From: Pleurotus ostreatus/Saccharomyces cerevisiae fusant
Taxonomy: Eukaryota; Opisthokonta
DNA length: 64,000 nt
Assembly (NCBI GenBank): GCA_024196135.1
Contig: JAMQCK010000001.1
Span: 62,001 to 126,000 of the forward strand
Direction: 5' to 3'
Below are positions 22,166 through 34,450 of the stretch, piece after piece. The translations under genes were made by a program, and so were the position numbers. Each line of letters starts with the position of its first letter. Within the stretch, counting starts at the first letter, position 1. The notes beneath the pieces were generated by a model. The model saw only the letters and a list, made by a program, of their open reading frames with translations, had not been told where the DNA came from and made no database searches.

Positions 22166-22933
22166 ATGGTCAAGGGTGAGTGACTGTGCAACATTGAGGT
22201 CAAGGAAGGTGCTGACAGTATGCGTTCGCAGTTTACAAGCCCGGAAAGGTGAGAATCATGGCCAGGTCCGGGGTAGATGCTGTCGATCGAGCGCGCGGGG
22301 GTCAGCTGGAGGGTTTGCTCCAGCTCTGAGATGGGGAGGATGCCCCGGAGCGTCCATGGGATTCTTGCTGCTCGAAAGCCGCGCGCCGAAAGACCACCAT
22401 TCGCCCTTAACGCGAGGGAAGAGCAGAAGCTGATTCTTCTCGAAGGTCGCGATTGTCCTGCGCGGACGTCAGGCAGGCAAGAAGGTCATTGTCATCAAGC
22501 AGGTGGATGAGGGCACCAAGGACAGGCCGTACCCCCACGCGATCGTTGCCGGCATCGAGCGCTACCCGTTGAAGGTGCGTCTACCAGCCTATCTCCCTCC
22601 ACTCCCTTATTGACTCCTGCCAGATCACAAGACGGATGGGCCAGAAGAAGCTCGCGCGCCGGAGCAAGGTCAAGCCCTTCATCAAGGTCGTCAACTACTC
22701 CCACCTCTTCCCGACCCGCTACGCTTTCGAGCTCGAGGGCTTGAAGGGCGCCGTCGCGTCGGACACCTTCAAGGAGCCGACACAGCGGGAGGACGCGAAG
22801 AAGAACATCAAAAAGTTGCTCGAGGACCGCTACCAGACGGGCAAGAACAAGTGGTTCTTCCAGCCCCTCCGGGTGAGTAGCTCTGACCTTTGCTGGCTGG
22901 TTCGGCTTGCTGATCGCGTTTTCGCAGTTCTGA
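22166..22933 (+). CDS. RPL27: 60S ribosomal protein eL27
   Basis: Exons 22166-22175, 22232-22248 (17 nt), 22446-22574, 22624-22872 and 22928-22933 give 136 residues, the usual eukaryotic length. The protein reads [20 protein letters not shown], then [28 protein letters not shown] and [10 protein letters not shown] at the end. The KOW-type N-terminus and C-terminal WFFQPLRF are diagnostic for L27e. The start codon sits in a 10-nt coding exon, followed by a 17-nt exon and an intron of about 200 nt. The last coding exon contains only a Phe codon and the stop. Many early small introns are common in highly expressed ribosomal protein genes of basidiomycetes. Confidence 0.95.
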
Positions 22934-23149
22934 TCGGTGTACATCTGTCGGTCTCTTCTTCATTTATATCGACATGCCCTCCCCATCGTACAAAACCACT
23001 GTATGACCTATGATACTCATATGCCGCGCATGCACGCCTTCTAGGGCAGATTGGACTTTTTGAAGGCGATTTCTATTCCTGGGTATGTCTGATTTGGTGC
23101 TTCTGGTCATTTGTCCCTCGGCGCGACTGGCTTGGCGGCGGCACGGTCT

Positions 23150-23598
23150 TATCTTCGAGACCGCCAGCCGATGATGAACTCGTCCGATGGCGTGTGCGTC
23201 TCGTCGTCCTTGTTGACGAGCGCCCGCTTTGAGGCCACGCTGACATGAGATCTTTACTGCTATGGAGGCTTGTAGCTCCCCTTCTATCGAGCCCTTGCTC
23301 GTTTTACGGGATCTTGAAGCGGTTCAAAGGCTATCGCAATCCTACCCCTCGACTTTGAGGGTTCAGCGTTCAGCGTCTGCGCAGTTGCCACTGACATTGT
23401 TGAGACATGCCACGTATCTACCAGTTGGTCCGTGTTCTCTTCATTGTCTATGGCTTGTGCGCTATCATCAACTCGACATTGGGATCGATATGAATGCAGG
23501 CGCGAGTTGAACTTGAAACCCTGCCAAACAAAGGGTTCGGCACGGCGGTACCGCGGCTTGTTTCTTACCACCAACGACCGGAGCTTCCCATCTTCCAT
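23150..23598 (-). CDS. Unassigned small gene divergent from CAF-1 subunit
   Basis: Low-confidence model. An ATG at 23596-23598 opens MEDGKLRSLV, followed by a good donor (GTAAGA) and an acceptor. A second exon (GFKFNSRLHSYRSQCRVDD onward) is open to about 23284. A separate minus-strand stretch to a stop near 23150 reads VASKRALVNKDDETHTPSDE and ends FIIGWRSRR. How the last two pieces join is not resolved; one in-phase option uses GTCAGT near 23380. No family is recognised. It could also be a decayed gene. The start is only 44 bp from the CAF-1 gene start on the other strand. Confidence 0.35.
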
Positions 23599-23642
23599 CG
23601 TCACGAACCGGATACCTAACGTCGCCACCCCGCGAGCCCAGA

Positions 23643-26158
23643 ATGCGGTTCCGTACCCTTGAAATTCGGTGGCACGACAGCAAGCCCATCTCGAGCTGCG
23701 ACTTCCAGCCACGGCGCGCGCGCTCGACGCAAGACAAGGGTCAGAACGCGCAGAGCTATCGACTAGCGACGGCGGGGGAGGATAATCACGTCCGGGTCAG
23801 CATTTAGAGCGCGTCGACGCGCTATATGGATCGCTAACAGTGACCAAAAGATATGGATGGTCCATCCGCACCTCCAACCGGCGCAGTCAGCGGCAGCGGG
23901 CGGGGGGTCAACGAGCGCCCCGCGCCCACCTCACGTGGAGTACCTAGCTACGCTGAGCAGACACTCCGCGGCAGTGAACGTAGTCAGGTTCTCCCCTAAC
24001 GGTGCGTAATTGAGCTTTGACGCGTCTGTTCGCATATTGACGCGTAATGCAGGCGAACTCATCGCTTCGGCTGGCGACGGTGAGTAGGGACGTTTGAACG
24101 CGTCGGATACGCGTGTTGAATGCCTCGCAGATGGCATGATCATTATATGGGCACCCTCGCTCAGCCCCCAGGCCGCGACATATGGCAGCGATCTTAGTCT
24201 TGAGGACCTGCAGCACGAGAAGGAGTTCTGGAAGCCACGGACGACCTTTAGGTGTGTGGATTGCCCGTTTCTGTCGAACACGCCTGACGCAACCCAGGTG
24301 CACGCAAATGCAAGTGTACGACCTGGCGTGGAGCCCCACGGGCGAATACCTCATTTCAGGGAGCACAGACAATGTGGCCCGCGTCTACTCCACCTCGGAC
24401 GGTATGCCTCCGCCCAGCTGTACCTTCGCCAGCTGACGCGTAACAGGCAAGTGCGTACACGAGATTGCCGAACACAACCACTATGTGCAAGGTGTCGCCT
24501 GGGACCCGCTCAACGAGTACATTGCTACTCAGAGCAGCGACCGCTCCATGCACATCTACAGCATCACGACCACGCCGCAGGGCGGCTTTGAAGCCCATGC
24601 AATCGGCAAGAATACCCGCATGCCCCATCGCCACACGCGCACGCCCAGCGCCCACGGCAGCTCGCGCCCACCCATGTTCCGCAGCCAGTCCACGACCAGC
24701 GACATCGAATCTATCACGAGCGAACAGCCAAACAAGGACAACGAGCCGGTCAAGGACCCCACACCCCTCACTCCGGCGACCTCGGTGACGAGCACACCAT
24801 CTATGTTTCCGCCACCCTCCTATGAGCGCCCTTCTTCGCGTCGTTCGTCCTTCAGTTCGGCTGCACCAGGCTCGCCAAGCACCCTGAGCCGGTACGGACG
24901 GTCCCCGTCCCCTATGCCCGCTCTTCCCGCGATACGCGCCGCCTCGCCCGCATGGACGAACGTAAAGCTGTACGGCGACGAGAGCTACACGAACTTCTTC
25001 CGGCGCCTCTCGTTCAGCCCGGACGGCGGTCTACTCCTCACGCCCGCCGGCCAGTTCGAGGATCCCAGTGTGAATGCGACGCCAGCTCTAGCCTTGTCAG
25101 AGGACGGCACCCCGGCACGTGGGCGGAAATCGAGGCCGACGATTACTACCTCGACAGAGCACCCGGGAGGTTCGTCGACGACGAGCTCGGTCTACATCTA
25201 CTCGCGCGCCAATTTCGCGCGGCCGCCGATTGCGCAGCTGCCTGGGCACAAGAAGGCGAGCATCGCGGTGCGGTTCGTACCACAGGTCTTTGAGTTGAGG
25301 CGCGGTGTGACGGGAGCGGAGGTGGAGACGCACAAGGGCGTGCTGGAAGGCGGGCAGCAGAACAGTATGGATGTCGACATTGTAGGCCCGACCGCGCCCT
25401 CTTCAGCTGCAGCGGCGGCGACGCTATCGCCTTCACGGCCACCGACGTCAAGCTCGGTGGTATCGCCTATGCCTACGTCAGCTGCGCCGTCGATTAGCAT
25501 GCCGTCGCCCGCGCTATCGGCCGTTGACATGCGCCCACCGACACCTTTGACCTCGAACCCGCCTTCTCGCATACCGACGCCGACACCCCCACCCACTACC
25601 GGGAGTGTGTTCGCCCTGCCTTACCGCATGATCTATGCCGTCGTCACGATGGACACGGTCGCAATACACGATACCCAGCAGGCAGGGCCGATTGCTATGC
25701 TCACGAAGTTGCACTACGATGAGTTCACTGACGCAGCCTGGTAAGCACTTCGTCTCGGCCCAGTCATGCTTGGGCTGACCATGTTTCACAGGACCTCTGA
25801 TGGCCACTGTCTCATGCTGTCTTCCCGCGACGGATACTGCACCATCATCGTCTTCGACGATGTCCCCCCCACGCACCACTCGCCACGCCTGGCGTCGCGA
25901 CTGGCCACCTTCGCTATGCCAAGCGTCGGCCTCGCGCCGTCGCTGACGCCCAGCTCCTCCGCTACCAGCCCCGCGCCTTCAACGAGGAAGCGCGCGGGCC
26001 CGCCGACGCCCGCGCAGAGTGTGGATGGGGATGCGCACGCAACGGTCGTGTCTCCCGAGCGGCCAGCGCCGTCGGGCGACGGCAAGGGCGAGACCAAGGA
26101 GCCGCCCAAGAAAAAGCGGCGCATCCAGCTCACGCACGTCGGCGAGCTGGGGTCGTAG
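23643..26158 (+). CDS. CAC2: Chromatin assembly factor 1 WD40 subunit (Cac2/CHAF1B-like)
   Basis: The protein begins MRFRTLEIRWHDSKPISSC, the standard start of the CAF-1 p60 family. WD40 repeats follow: YRLATAGEDNHVRIW, HSAAVNVVRFSPNGELIASA, DGMIIIW, YDLAWSPTGEYLISGSTDN, VHEIAEHNHYVQGVAW, and after a long Ser/Pro/Thr-rich insert, YTNFFRRLSFSPDGGLL and YCTIIVFDD. The C-terminus is basic (PPKKKRRIQLTHVGELGS) and could act as a nuclear signal. CAF-1 deposits H3-H4 behind replication forks. The insert between blades (about residues 260-400) is long and low in complexity. Introns early in the gene are short; the last lies near 25741. The first exon is short and easily missed. Confidence 0.9.
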
Positions 26159-26957
26159 GCCTCCCAGCTTCAGCTTGGCCCAACGCTTGCGCGCACAGGC
26201 AACCTACGTGCACGCGCGCCTGATCGCAAGCAACGGGTCCGGATGTACATGGTCGCGTCTCAGGCGCATTCTTGGGGGTGTCGCATCCATCTATGGGGGC
26301 GCCTCCCTTTATACGTTATTCGACCCTAATATGTTTTGACTTGACTTGACTCCTGCTTTGTTTTTTGCGCCGTCCACCATAGGAGCGTTCTGTAATTGTA
26401 TTTTCTGCTGACGATCTATCTATCTATTCGTCTCCTGGCGTGGATCCCCCCCTCGACACCCTGAACTGTACTGTAAGGCTTGCCAGCATCGTCCTGTTCG
26501 GCGTACAGCAGACATTCACGCCGGCATCGGTGGTATATGAACGCCATCGTTCAGGTGAGGACTCTGCCTATCAGATAGGAAGTGCTAACGCTGGTGGGTG
26601 CCTTGATAGGGAAGGGGTAGGGTACGGCATACTGCAAGTCTCATCGTATTCGATGCTGACCTGTCGAAGCTAGCCCTCAGGAAACTTGTCGAAAGAAAGG
26701 GAGCATCGACTTGCCATCACCGTCCGTTGAGCGTGAACCCCAGCAGTATGAAGACTTCTGTCGTGAGATGTGGGAATTGTCTATCGTTGCAGTGATCAAT
26801 TATACTGCCGATACAGATAAGCCTGGGAGCGCTGATCCCCTTTGGACGGAACAGTATCGTGTGTCGTCGAGCTAATACCGCTGTAGCGCCGGGCGAGAAC
26901 TGCATGTGTTCCGACGAATCCCATATAACCTCACGGTGAGGCTTGTCTTCGGCGGTC
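26159..26957. other. Intergenic between CAF-1 gene and permease 2
   Basis: Both genes are on the + strand. Contains short simple runs (TTGACTTGACTTGAC at 26339; TCTATCTATCTAT near 26414) and no credible coding frame. Confidence 0.5.
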
Positions 26958-29475
26958 ATGGCGGACGAGAAGCGTATGTGTCCCCGCTCCTTGCACGCCT
27001 CAACTCTGAGCTGACGTGCCCGTCTCTGCAGAGGCGTATAGCGAGGGCATCGATAGCGCTGAATGCTCTGTGCCGAAGTTTGGGCATGAGTATTCGCCTA
27101 ATAGCGCGGCCGTCAAGGAGGGCGTAGGTATGCATATGGCCATAAAGCACTGTCTGCTGCGTGGCTAATCGCTTTTGTAGCCCTCAAGCGCGGCCTGAAC
27201 GCGCGCCACACGGCGCTGATAGCCATTGCATCTGGGATAGGTATGCATCGCGACTAGGATATTTTCGTGGCTTACCAAGTCGCCGGTGCGCAGGGACGGG
27301 CCTCTTCGTAAGCCCATCGTCCTCCTTGGGCGTGTATCGACTAAAGGAAGTCGGCATCAGCTAGGCTCTGGAATCGCGCTTTTCAATGCCGGTCCGCTGG
27401 GTCTTCTGCTAGGCTACATCATTATGGGATTCGTGACTGTAAGCAACTTGATTCATTTAGCGACCTATCGGCCAGATTTTGACCTTCATTTATCACTCAG
27501 GCCGAGATAGCGTACATCAGCGCCGAGACCATTGGATTCCTTCCCGTCAGCGGGGGATTCATACGCTTTATTCCTCGATTTACCGACCGTGCTCTTGGAT
27601 TTACCGTAAGTAGTCCGACTTCTCCTGATTTCTCTTCGTAAACATGACCATGCGTAGACGGCATGGACGTTCTGGTACCTCCTCGCCATCAATGGCCCCG
27701 CTGAGATCGCTGCCGCCAGCTCGCTGGTGTCCTTCTGGCGCACCGACATCCCTATCGCCGTCTGGATAACCGTCTTCATAGTGCCCATCGTCGCGTTGAA
27801 CTTCTTGCCCGTGCGCCTTTATGGCGAGATTGAGTTCAGCTTCGGCCTGCTCAAGAGTCTGCTCGTCGTCATCCTGGTAATCACCTCTCTTGTTGTCGAT
27901 GTGGGTGGCGGGCCAAGTCATGAGGTATGTCTGCTGACAACTATCGCCCGTCGTGTGTCCGATGAGAGTATTTCGCAGTTCATCGGCGGTCGAAACTGGC
28001 GCCCACACCCCATCAAGGACTACCTCGTTGATGGCCCTACCGGCCGCTTCCTGGCTGTCTGGAGTGTACTGAGTGCGTACTGTTGTCCCTTCTAGCTTCA
28101 AAACATGCTCAATGTACGGTCTAGTCAATGCGGCCTTCGCGATGGGCAACATCCAGATCGCCACAATATCCGCATCGGAGGTACAGAATCCGCGGCAAAA
28201 CGTGCCCAAGGCGATGCGCCGAGTATTGTGAGTCATTTATGCTATCCTTCACTGTCAGACAAATTAACGTCCTCAGCTACCGGATTTTCTTCTTCGTAAG
28301 CCCTTCAATTCTGTCGACCGTCTTCGTAGCTCCGCTAAGAGCTACTATCAAGTATGTCATATCGGTCCTCTTCGTCAGCCTCATCCAGAGTAGCTACGAC
28401 GAAAGGCTGAGTACCAACTCCGGCGCCGCCGCTTCGCCATTCGTGATCGCTTTTGAGACGGCTGGAATCAAGGTTCTTACAAACATGCATTCAGATAGAT
28501 TCGTCTCGCTCACGAATCGGCGTCCAGGTCCTTCCTTCCTTCATTAACGCCATAGTAATTACCAGCGCTTGGTCGTCGGGCAATGGCATGCTTTTCCTAG
28601 CATCTCGTACCCTTGTTGGTCTCGCTGTCGAGGGAGCTGCACCAAGGATTTTCTTGAAGACGAACCGCTATGGGTAAGGCAACTTTCCTTCCTTCTTCCC
28701 TCCCCACTGACCGTCAATCAGGTCGCCCTATATCGCGGTCGCGACGTCTGCGTTACTTATGCCGTTGGCATACTTGAACTGCGGAAATCAGACCCCACAG
28801 ACGGTCTTCTCTTGGTTTATAAGTTTGGTGTATGTGCCGTCTGCGATCCGTATGGGAATCGCGCTCTGACCCCTTGATTAGCTCGACCGCTGGTTTAAAT
28901 ATCTGGTGAGTGGGCCTTCCTCGTCGCGGGAGGCTCTCGGCAGTCTCATTCGGCTTCAGGATCGTCATCTGCTTCTCATATGTGCGATTCTACTACGGCA
29001 TGAGACGACAGCGCATCAGCCGCAACGAGCTACCTTACAAAAGCTGGGGACAGCCATTCTGCGCTAGTAAGTGGTGTTGTATCACTCGTCGAGCCTTAAT
29101 TGACCGCAACATATCCCCCGCAGTTGCGGCAGGATTTATGTGCTGCCTTATCGTATTTTTTTCGGGATTCTCGGTGTTCTTCCCTGGCCAGTGGTCGGTG
29201 TCGAGCTTCTTGTCCAACTATGTACGTCGCGACATGCACGACGGTCACATCAAATACTGATGTTGCGTCCATCTCAGATCAACTGCTTCTTGTTCGTGGC
29301 ATTGTATATCGCGCTCAAGGCGACCATCAACAGCCCGTGGGTCGGCTACGACGACATGGACTTCTCGGAATTCGAGGCCATCCACGAAGAGGCGAAATTC
29401 CGGGAGGCGCAGGCATCACTCGAACGTCGCGTACCGTTGTGGAGACGATTATTCGAGAAGGTAGCAGATCAGTAA
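26958..29475 (+). CDS. Fungal amino acid permease (YAT-type, APC superfamily)
   Basis: About twelve exons. Start MADEK joins to QAYSEGIDSAECSVPKFG and then the hallmark core GLNARHTALIAIASGIGTGL, continuing FLGSGIALFNAGPLGLLLGY. Later conserved parts are FWYLLAINGPAEIAAAS, FAMGNIQIATISASEVQNPR, AWSSGNGMLFLASRTLVGLA and GAAPRIFLKTNRYGSPY. The tail after TM12 is short and acidic (YDDMDFSEFEAIHEEAKF). YAT-family members import amino acids across the plasma membrane by proton symport; which ones cannot be told from this sequence. The first-exon choice rests on phase with the acceptor CTCTGCAG; an upstream ATG at 26904 does not splice in frame. Confidence 0.85.
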
Positions 29476-29876
29476 TGGCAGTCTCCTGCAGATTTTTTGT
29501 TCACCGCACTTTCTGAACTTGAAGCGTGCAAGCTCGGGACGGTCTTTCTTCCCCGGATCTCTGTAGACCGATGCCCGAAGGGAATCTCACAGCGACGGGA
29601 ATTTTTCTTTGCTTGCGTCTGTTTACCGTGCAATTGCGCGAGTACTGGAGGGCGTCGGGGATCTTCCGTCCAGCCCATCGCCCAGCGCACCTGCTTATTA
29701 AACATCAGTCATCCTCGATCCAGGCGGCTGTATCCCGTTGCTGACCCATGTAGGCCCACATTCGACGCGAAGGCAAGAAGTATAAGAGCTGGGTATGCTA
29801 CTTGTGTGCCCCACCAACGTTCGCAGCTGGTTTGTTCGCCGACAGCCTTATTTCAACCCCTATTTCCCAGTAGAAC
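29476..29876. other. Intergenic: permease 3' end and SDR3 promoter
   Basis: No gene seen apart from the TATA element at 29781. Confidence 0.5.
29781..29788 (+). promoter_or_regulatory. TATA box of SDR paralogue 3
   Basis: TATAAGAG lies 96 nt upstream of the start, matching the spacing in the other two SDR genes. Confidence 0.55.
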
Positions 29877-30705
29877 ATGTCGGGCAACCTTGCGCTCGCG
29901 GGAAAGGTGGCAATCGTCACTGGATCCTCCAGGGGAATAGGAGAAGGCATTGCCTACGAGCTAGCAAGGCAAGGTGCTAAGGTGAGGCTGCATCCGTCGC
30001 GATGTATCGAAGGATCTGACTTTTTGCCACAAATAGGTTATGATCACCTACACCTCCATATCGAGCCAGGACCGTGCCGACGCTCTCGTTGCGCGCATCG
30101 CGTCTCTAAACAACGGCTCCGCCGCAGCCTCCGTGCGCGCAGACCTCCGCCTTCCGGAATCGCCGGCCGTCATCGTCGATGCCACCCTCAAAGCCTTCTC
30201 GGCCGACGCGATCGACGTCTTGGTCAACAACGCCGGCGTCGAGCAGAACCGCCTCCTCACGGACGTCTCAGCGGAGGACTTCAACCATGTCTTTGACGTC
30301 AACGTCCGCGGCGCGATGCTCATGACGCGGGCGGTTATTCCCCACCTCCGCGCCCCCGGCCGGATCGTAAACATCTCCTCGCTCGGTGCGCGTCGAGGCT
30401 TCTCGGGCTACACGGTCTACTGTGCGAGCAAGGCGGCGCTCGAGGGCTTCACGCGCGCGCTCGCGGTCGAGCTTGGTGCCGCTGGTCACTCCGTGAACGC
30501 GGTCGCGCCTGGTCCGACGGAGAGCGACATGCTGTACACACTGTCGGAGGAGATATTAGAGACGCAGAAGAAGCGTACGCCGATGCAGAGCCGCATAGGC
30601 ACGAAGGACGATATTGCCCAGGTCGTCGCCTGGCTTGCGTCGGAGAGCTCAAGATGGGTGACAGGGCAAACAATTTCGGCGACTGGCGGAATCGAGACGC
30701 TCTAG
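29877..30705 (+). CDS. Short-chain dehydrogenase/reductase, paralogue 3
   Basis: Exons 29877-29981 and 30037-30705 (669 nt) give 257 residues. It starts MSGNLALAGKVAIVTGSSRG. TGSSRGIG, NNAGVEQN, NISSLGARRG and YCASK are intact. It is closer to paralogue 2 than to paralogue 1, sharing SLNNGSAAASVRADLRLPES and APGPTESDML. The intron is at the same codon and the second exon has the same length in all three, so they come from one recent ancestor. This copy is 17 kb away and on the opposite strand. Function is not predictable beyond NAD(P)-dependent oxidoreductase. Confidence 0.9.
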
Positions 30706-31046
30706 CAGTAAGATAAAGGGCATACTGTAGCCGGATAAGATGACAACACCCGCACTAGATATATTTTTTCTTTCTACTTTGTTCACTGTAAGGCTACAAG
30801 ATACATCATAACTGTCTTTAACAGTGATGGGAAAGTGGGAGCGGTTATGGAGGTGCCGGGAATTGAACCTACCTGTATTTCACGAACCATCGTCCAATCC
30901 ATGTCGAGTAAGCATTGGCAAGGATACAAACATTTCTACCTTCAGCGTGCACGGACACAGCCCCTTGCCAAGGGTAGGCTCTTCCTTCACAACTGATTCC
31001 AGGATCTGGGGAAAATTCACAGTCTCACAGCAGGCCGATTGTCATC
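30706..31046. other. Intergenic with tRNA-like 3' remnant
   Basis: At 30848-30869 the minus strand reads like a tRNA T-loop and acceptor end (GGTTCAATTCCCGGCACCTC, then CA), but no matching 5' acceptor strand (GGAGGTG) is found within 170 nt. Probably a tRNA remnant or chance. Confidence 0.3.
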
Positions 31047-33073
31047 ATGTTCCAGTTTGAAGATCGCTTTCGACAATCCGGCCTCCAAGAACTTAACAGC
31101 CTGCAAGATGCGCTGAATGAGTTGTTGAAGGAGAATCACACAGCCGTCCCCAGGGTTCTGCATCACAGAATCAAGTCCATCCTCACCAAAGGCTCTGCAT
31201 TCTGCCTCCTGGAAGGGGCTCCACCTTTCGGCCGGCCATTGTCTGAGGTGCACGAGCGCAACGATATGCTTCGCGCCGTTTTACACTCCTTCGCGATCTT
31301 AGGGCACCTCTACAACGTCTTAGGCTCTACCCCAGCGCGGTCAACATTACTCGATAGGCCGCCTGTCGCCTTGGAGAACTTGTTCCGCTGGATCGACTTC
31401 ATGCACCCAATGCATGGCTATGCCATCGGGACTTATGCATTCGGCAGCGACCGTCACGAGGCCGTACCCGTATGTGCCATCCTCGGCGGAATCAGCTCTA
31501 GCATTGGAACAGACTACATCGACCGCTTTGTGCACCAGCAACCGCGCGCCATAGCGTTGGTCCTAGACCTCTGGCTGTTCTATCCCAAGTACCTACGGGG
31601 CCAGGAAAGACACATCGGCTCTTCACAATATATCTCAGACGGCATTGTCGGCCTTCTCCGCCTCCTCTACTCAACCGAAAGTCTGCACGACGTCTTCATT
31701 GCCGAGCTTACACGTCTCGTCGATGGTCGGTTGGGCCGCGTGTCCCATTGCATCGCCGCGCACACCAACTTCCTAGTGCAGGCGCAAGCGAAGGGCGCGC
31801 GGGTTCCGGGCTCTACATGGGAGACACACTTCTGTGCGGCACACGGCGTGCTCACGTATCTCGCCGCCTCCACGAACATACACGTGAGGCGTAGCGCATT
31901 CTCGAGCATCGTTTCCGGCGCGCGTCTCTGTCTCGCGGATAAGAACGACCCGATAGCTCTGGATGCAGCGCGCCATGCAGCCAAGTTGCTTGCCGGCAAC
32001 ATGATGGGCCTGCATAGCATGCGCCAGACCGTCCACGCCTTGCAGGGAGATGTCCTTGATCTTCTGGTCGAGCTCCCTTCCGCGCTTCGACGGGACGAGA
32101 CCATCGTCAAACTTGTGCGACATCTACAGGACAGCCTCTGGTGCCCCTCGGTTCTCCGCGCATTTCGCAAGAGCTATGACGCTCTGATCCTACGCGGTGC
32201 ACTCAACGAGGCTGCCCTCGCTGATCCCATGATCCGGGACCTGGTGGGCAGATCCAATCTGTATTGGGAAACATACGCTGCCTTTCGACGGGATCGAGGG
32301 TGGAAGCGCGCGGTGCCATGCTATGGTCCTCCAGAGGTCAGCTATTCAGAACGTGGTCAGTTGTCACATGATGCTGAACTATGCTCAGGACGATCATGGC
32401 GAAGAAGTCAAGCCATGCCCCTGCGGAAAAGTGTTTTACTGCTCAGTGAAATGCCAGAGAATACATTGGGAAGCTGAGCACCGGGAAGATTGCTGTTACC
32501 GGGACGCGGGGGCATTCGGATTAGACGGTATGTACTTTCACATTAGAGCTTGCGCGCTTTTTCTCTTTCGAGATATGTTTTCCGAAGTTTTGTTCCCGTA
32601 CTGTTGCCTTGACAGATTCAAGCGTAGCTCGTCTGTTTGGCCACGATACACACAGCTAACGATTTTTTAACTTAGGTGCCGTCAAGCTTGAAAGCCTCTT
32701 TTTCCTCGGTCGATGCGCGCAGGAAGCTCTAAAACGACACGCCGATTGGGTCGCCTCGACGTACGCGGCTCACGCGCGCATTAACCCTACAGTAGTGCCG
32801 TGCTTGTGGGTCAGTTTCGCCGACGGTCTTGACGAGCCCACGGAGTCCTCCGAGTCGGAAGGTGCAGCAACCACAGTGGATGCTTATGGTTGCGTCCTTA
32901 GCACTGCCACGGAGAACAATCGCCCGATCGACAGCGTGCTCCCGGAGGGTTGGCGTATATTAGCTGTGCAGGTCCGCATGCGCGTCGGGATGAATGCCCT
33001 CAGCCAGCCGTTGCCTTTTCTGTTCACGGTAGATGGGGACATTGTCGAGGGGATGAACCAACCATTGTGCTAG
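31047..33073 (+). CDS. MYND-type zinc-finger protein
   Basis: Exon 1 begins at the ATG at 31047 (MFQFEDRFRQSGLQ) and runs to about 32336. A 52-nt intron joins PCYGPPE to DDHGEEVKPCPCGKVFYCS, and a second intron joins LDG to AVKLESLFFLG. The finger reads PCPCGKVFYCSVKCQRIHW and then EAEHREDC, giving the second half of a MYND domain. The first Cys pair is incomplete: only PCYGPPE is seen before it. The long N-terminal part is helical with no other domain. This layout is common in Agaricomycetes, where hundreds of such MYND proteins of unknown role exist. MYND fingers usually bind proline-rich partners. The second intron is about 150 nt. Confidence 0.8.
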
Positions 33074-34450
33074 GCTAAATTTACTTCTAGTTCCATATTC
33101 AGCACCAGATCCTGTGCAATATCAGACTGACTGGAAGAGTGGTCACGTGTGTGGTCCGCGGTCGAAGATGCGCGAAAAGAACAGGTGGGCCGGCAACTGC
33201 CGAAATCAACCAACTTGCATCTGACCGTCATCTTCGCTGATACGCAAGCCCCGCAAAGACTCGGTTTGCTGTTGTCTGCTCGCCGACACACAAACGGCTC
33301 ACCTTATTCAAGAGGTTGAAGGCTTCAAGAATATACGAAGCCCTGTTAGGGCAGCCTCGCGTACCTATCGGACACCACCGCCACGCGCGAACCAACTCTC
33401 ATTGACATCTCATAAAAGCGCTATCTGCCTGTCTGAACGGAATGACGGCTCTTTTCGATATTGCGCACCGTACACAATGCACCTGGATGCCATCACTGCT
33501 CAGCATTATAAACATGCCAATAAAGTCTCTGCTGGCACGAGTGCCAGCACACGCTTCGTAACTCATGTGGTGAGTAGTGCAGCCACCCCATCTTATTCTC
33601 AACGAATATCGTAGCTGTTACGACGAGCTCTCGTAGAGCGTCGCACAGCGGAGGTTGTCACATAACGCATGCGTCGAGGGTGTTGATCCATTAGGTCACC
33701 CCTTTGTACTTCATCATACGCGAACTCGAAGCCCTGGTTTCGTACAAAATCAACCGGAAGCACGTTGACCGAGGGTGAGGAGAAGAACCAGGAAGAACCA
33801 AACGCTTCTGACGGTCAATCCCGGATCGCCGTCATTTCCTGCCATCGGCGCGCTCCCAGAGCGCCTTGACATGGTCGCAGCCGATGCATACCTCTCAACA
33901 ATTTGCGGCTCGCGATTCCCCTGCGACTCCCGGGTAAGACGGGCATGCGATAACTGAAGCCCGTTCATACAAGTTGGCAGCTGCGGTGGTCCCTACGTTA
34001 TCCGCGTCTCGCTGGCAGGATTACAACAATGTCAACGTACGCTGCCGTCCTATCTGTCCATCGCTAGCCTTTACGCGCTGGCCGACTTTGACTTCAATCT
34101 CAACTGCGGGCGGCCTTGATATGAATTGAGGCGAGACGAAAGGTCTATTCACAAGTAAATTACGAAGAAGGGTTATATGACAGCGGCGTAGGAATGAAGG
34201 GCTCGAATCACCAGGTATACAGTAGTCAGCAACAATGAATTGTTCGATACAGGAACTAGGTCGCGCGTAGGTAAAGACCGCGTCGCGACTAGGTAAATGA
34301 ACTTTGCCCCATGAGTGCATCAGGACCGCGTCGGGCGACTTAATCCTGAGTAAGTAGAAAGTGCGTAGGCGTCCGAAGAAGGATAGGGAGCAAGGAAGAA
34401 GGGAAGATGAGGGATGGTGATGCGGCGCCTGAAGAGCGGGCGAGCGGCGC
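33074..34450. other. Intergenic, no gene seen
   Basis: About 1.4 kb between the MYND gene and the hydrophobin 3' end. Only short frames occur. A perfect small inverted repeat (TGCTGGCAC-GA-GTGCCAGCA) lies at 33530-33549. Confidence 0.55.

Noticed and set aside
30848..30920. tRNA on the minus strand
   Set aside because: The T-loop and acceptor 3' end look right, but no 5' acceptor strand pairs with it and the T-stem pairs poorly. Noted only as a remnant.
33530..33549. Inverted repeat TGCTGGCAC-GA-GTGCCAGCA as a regulatory site
   Set aside because: Perfect but short and isolated, with no gene or second copy nearby, so not raised as a finding.
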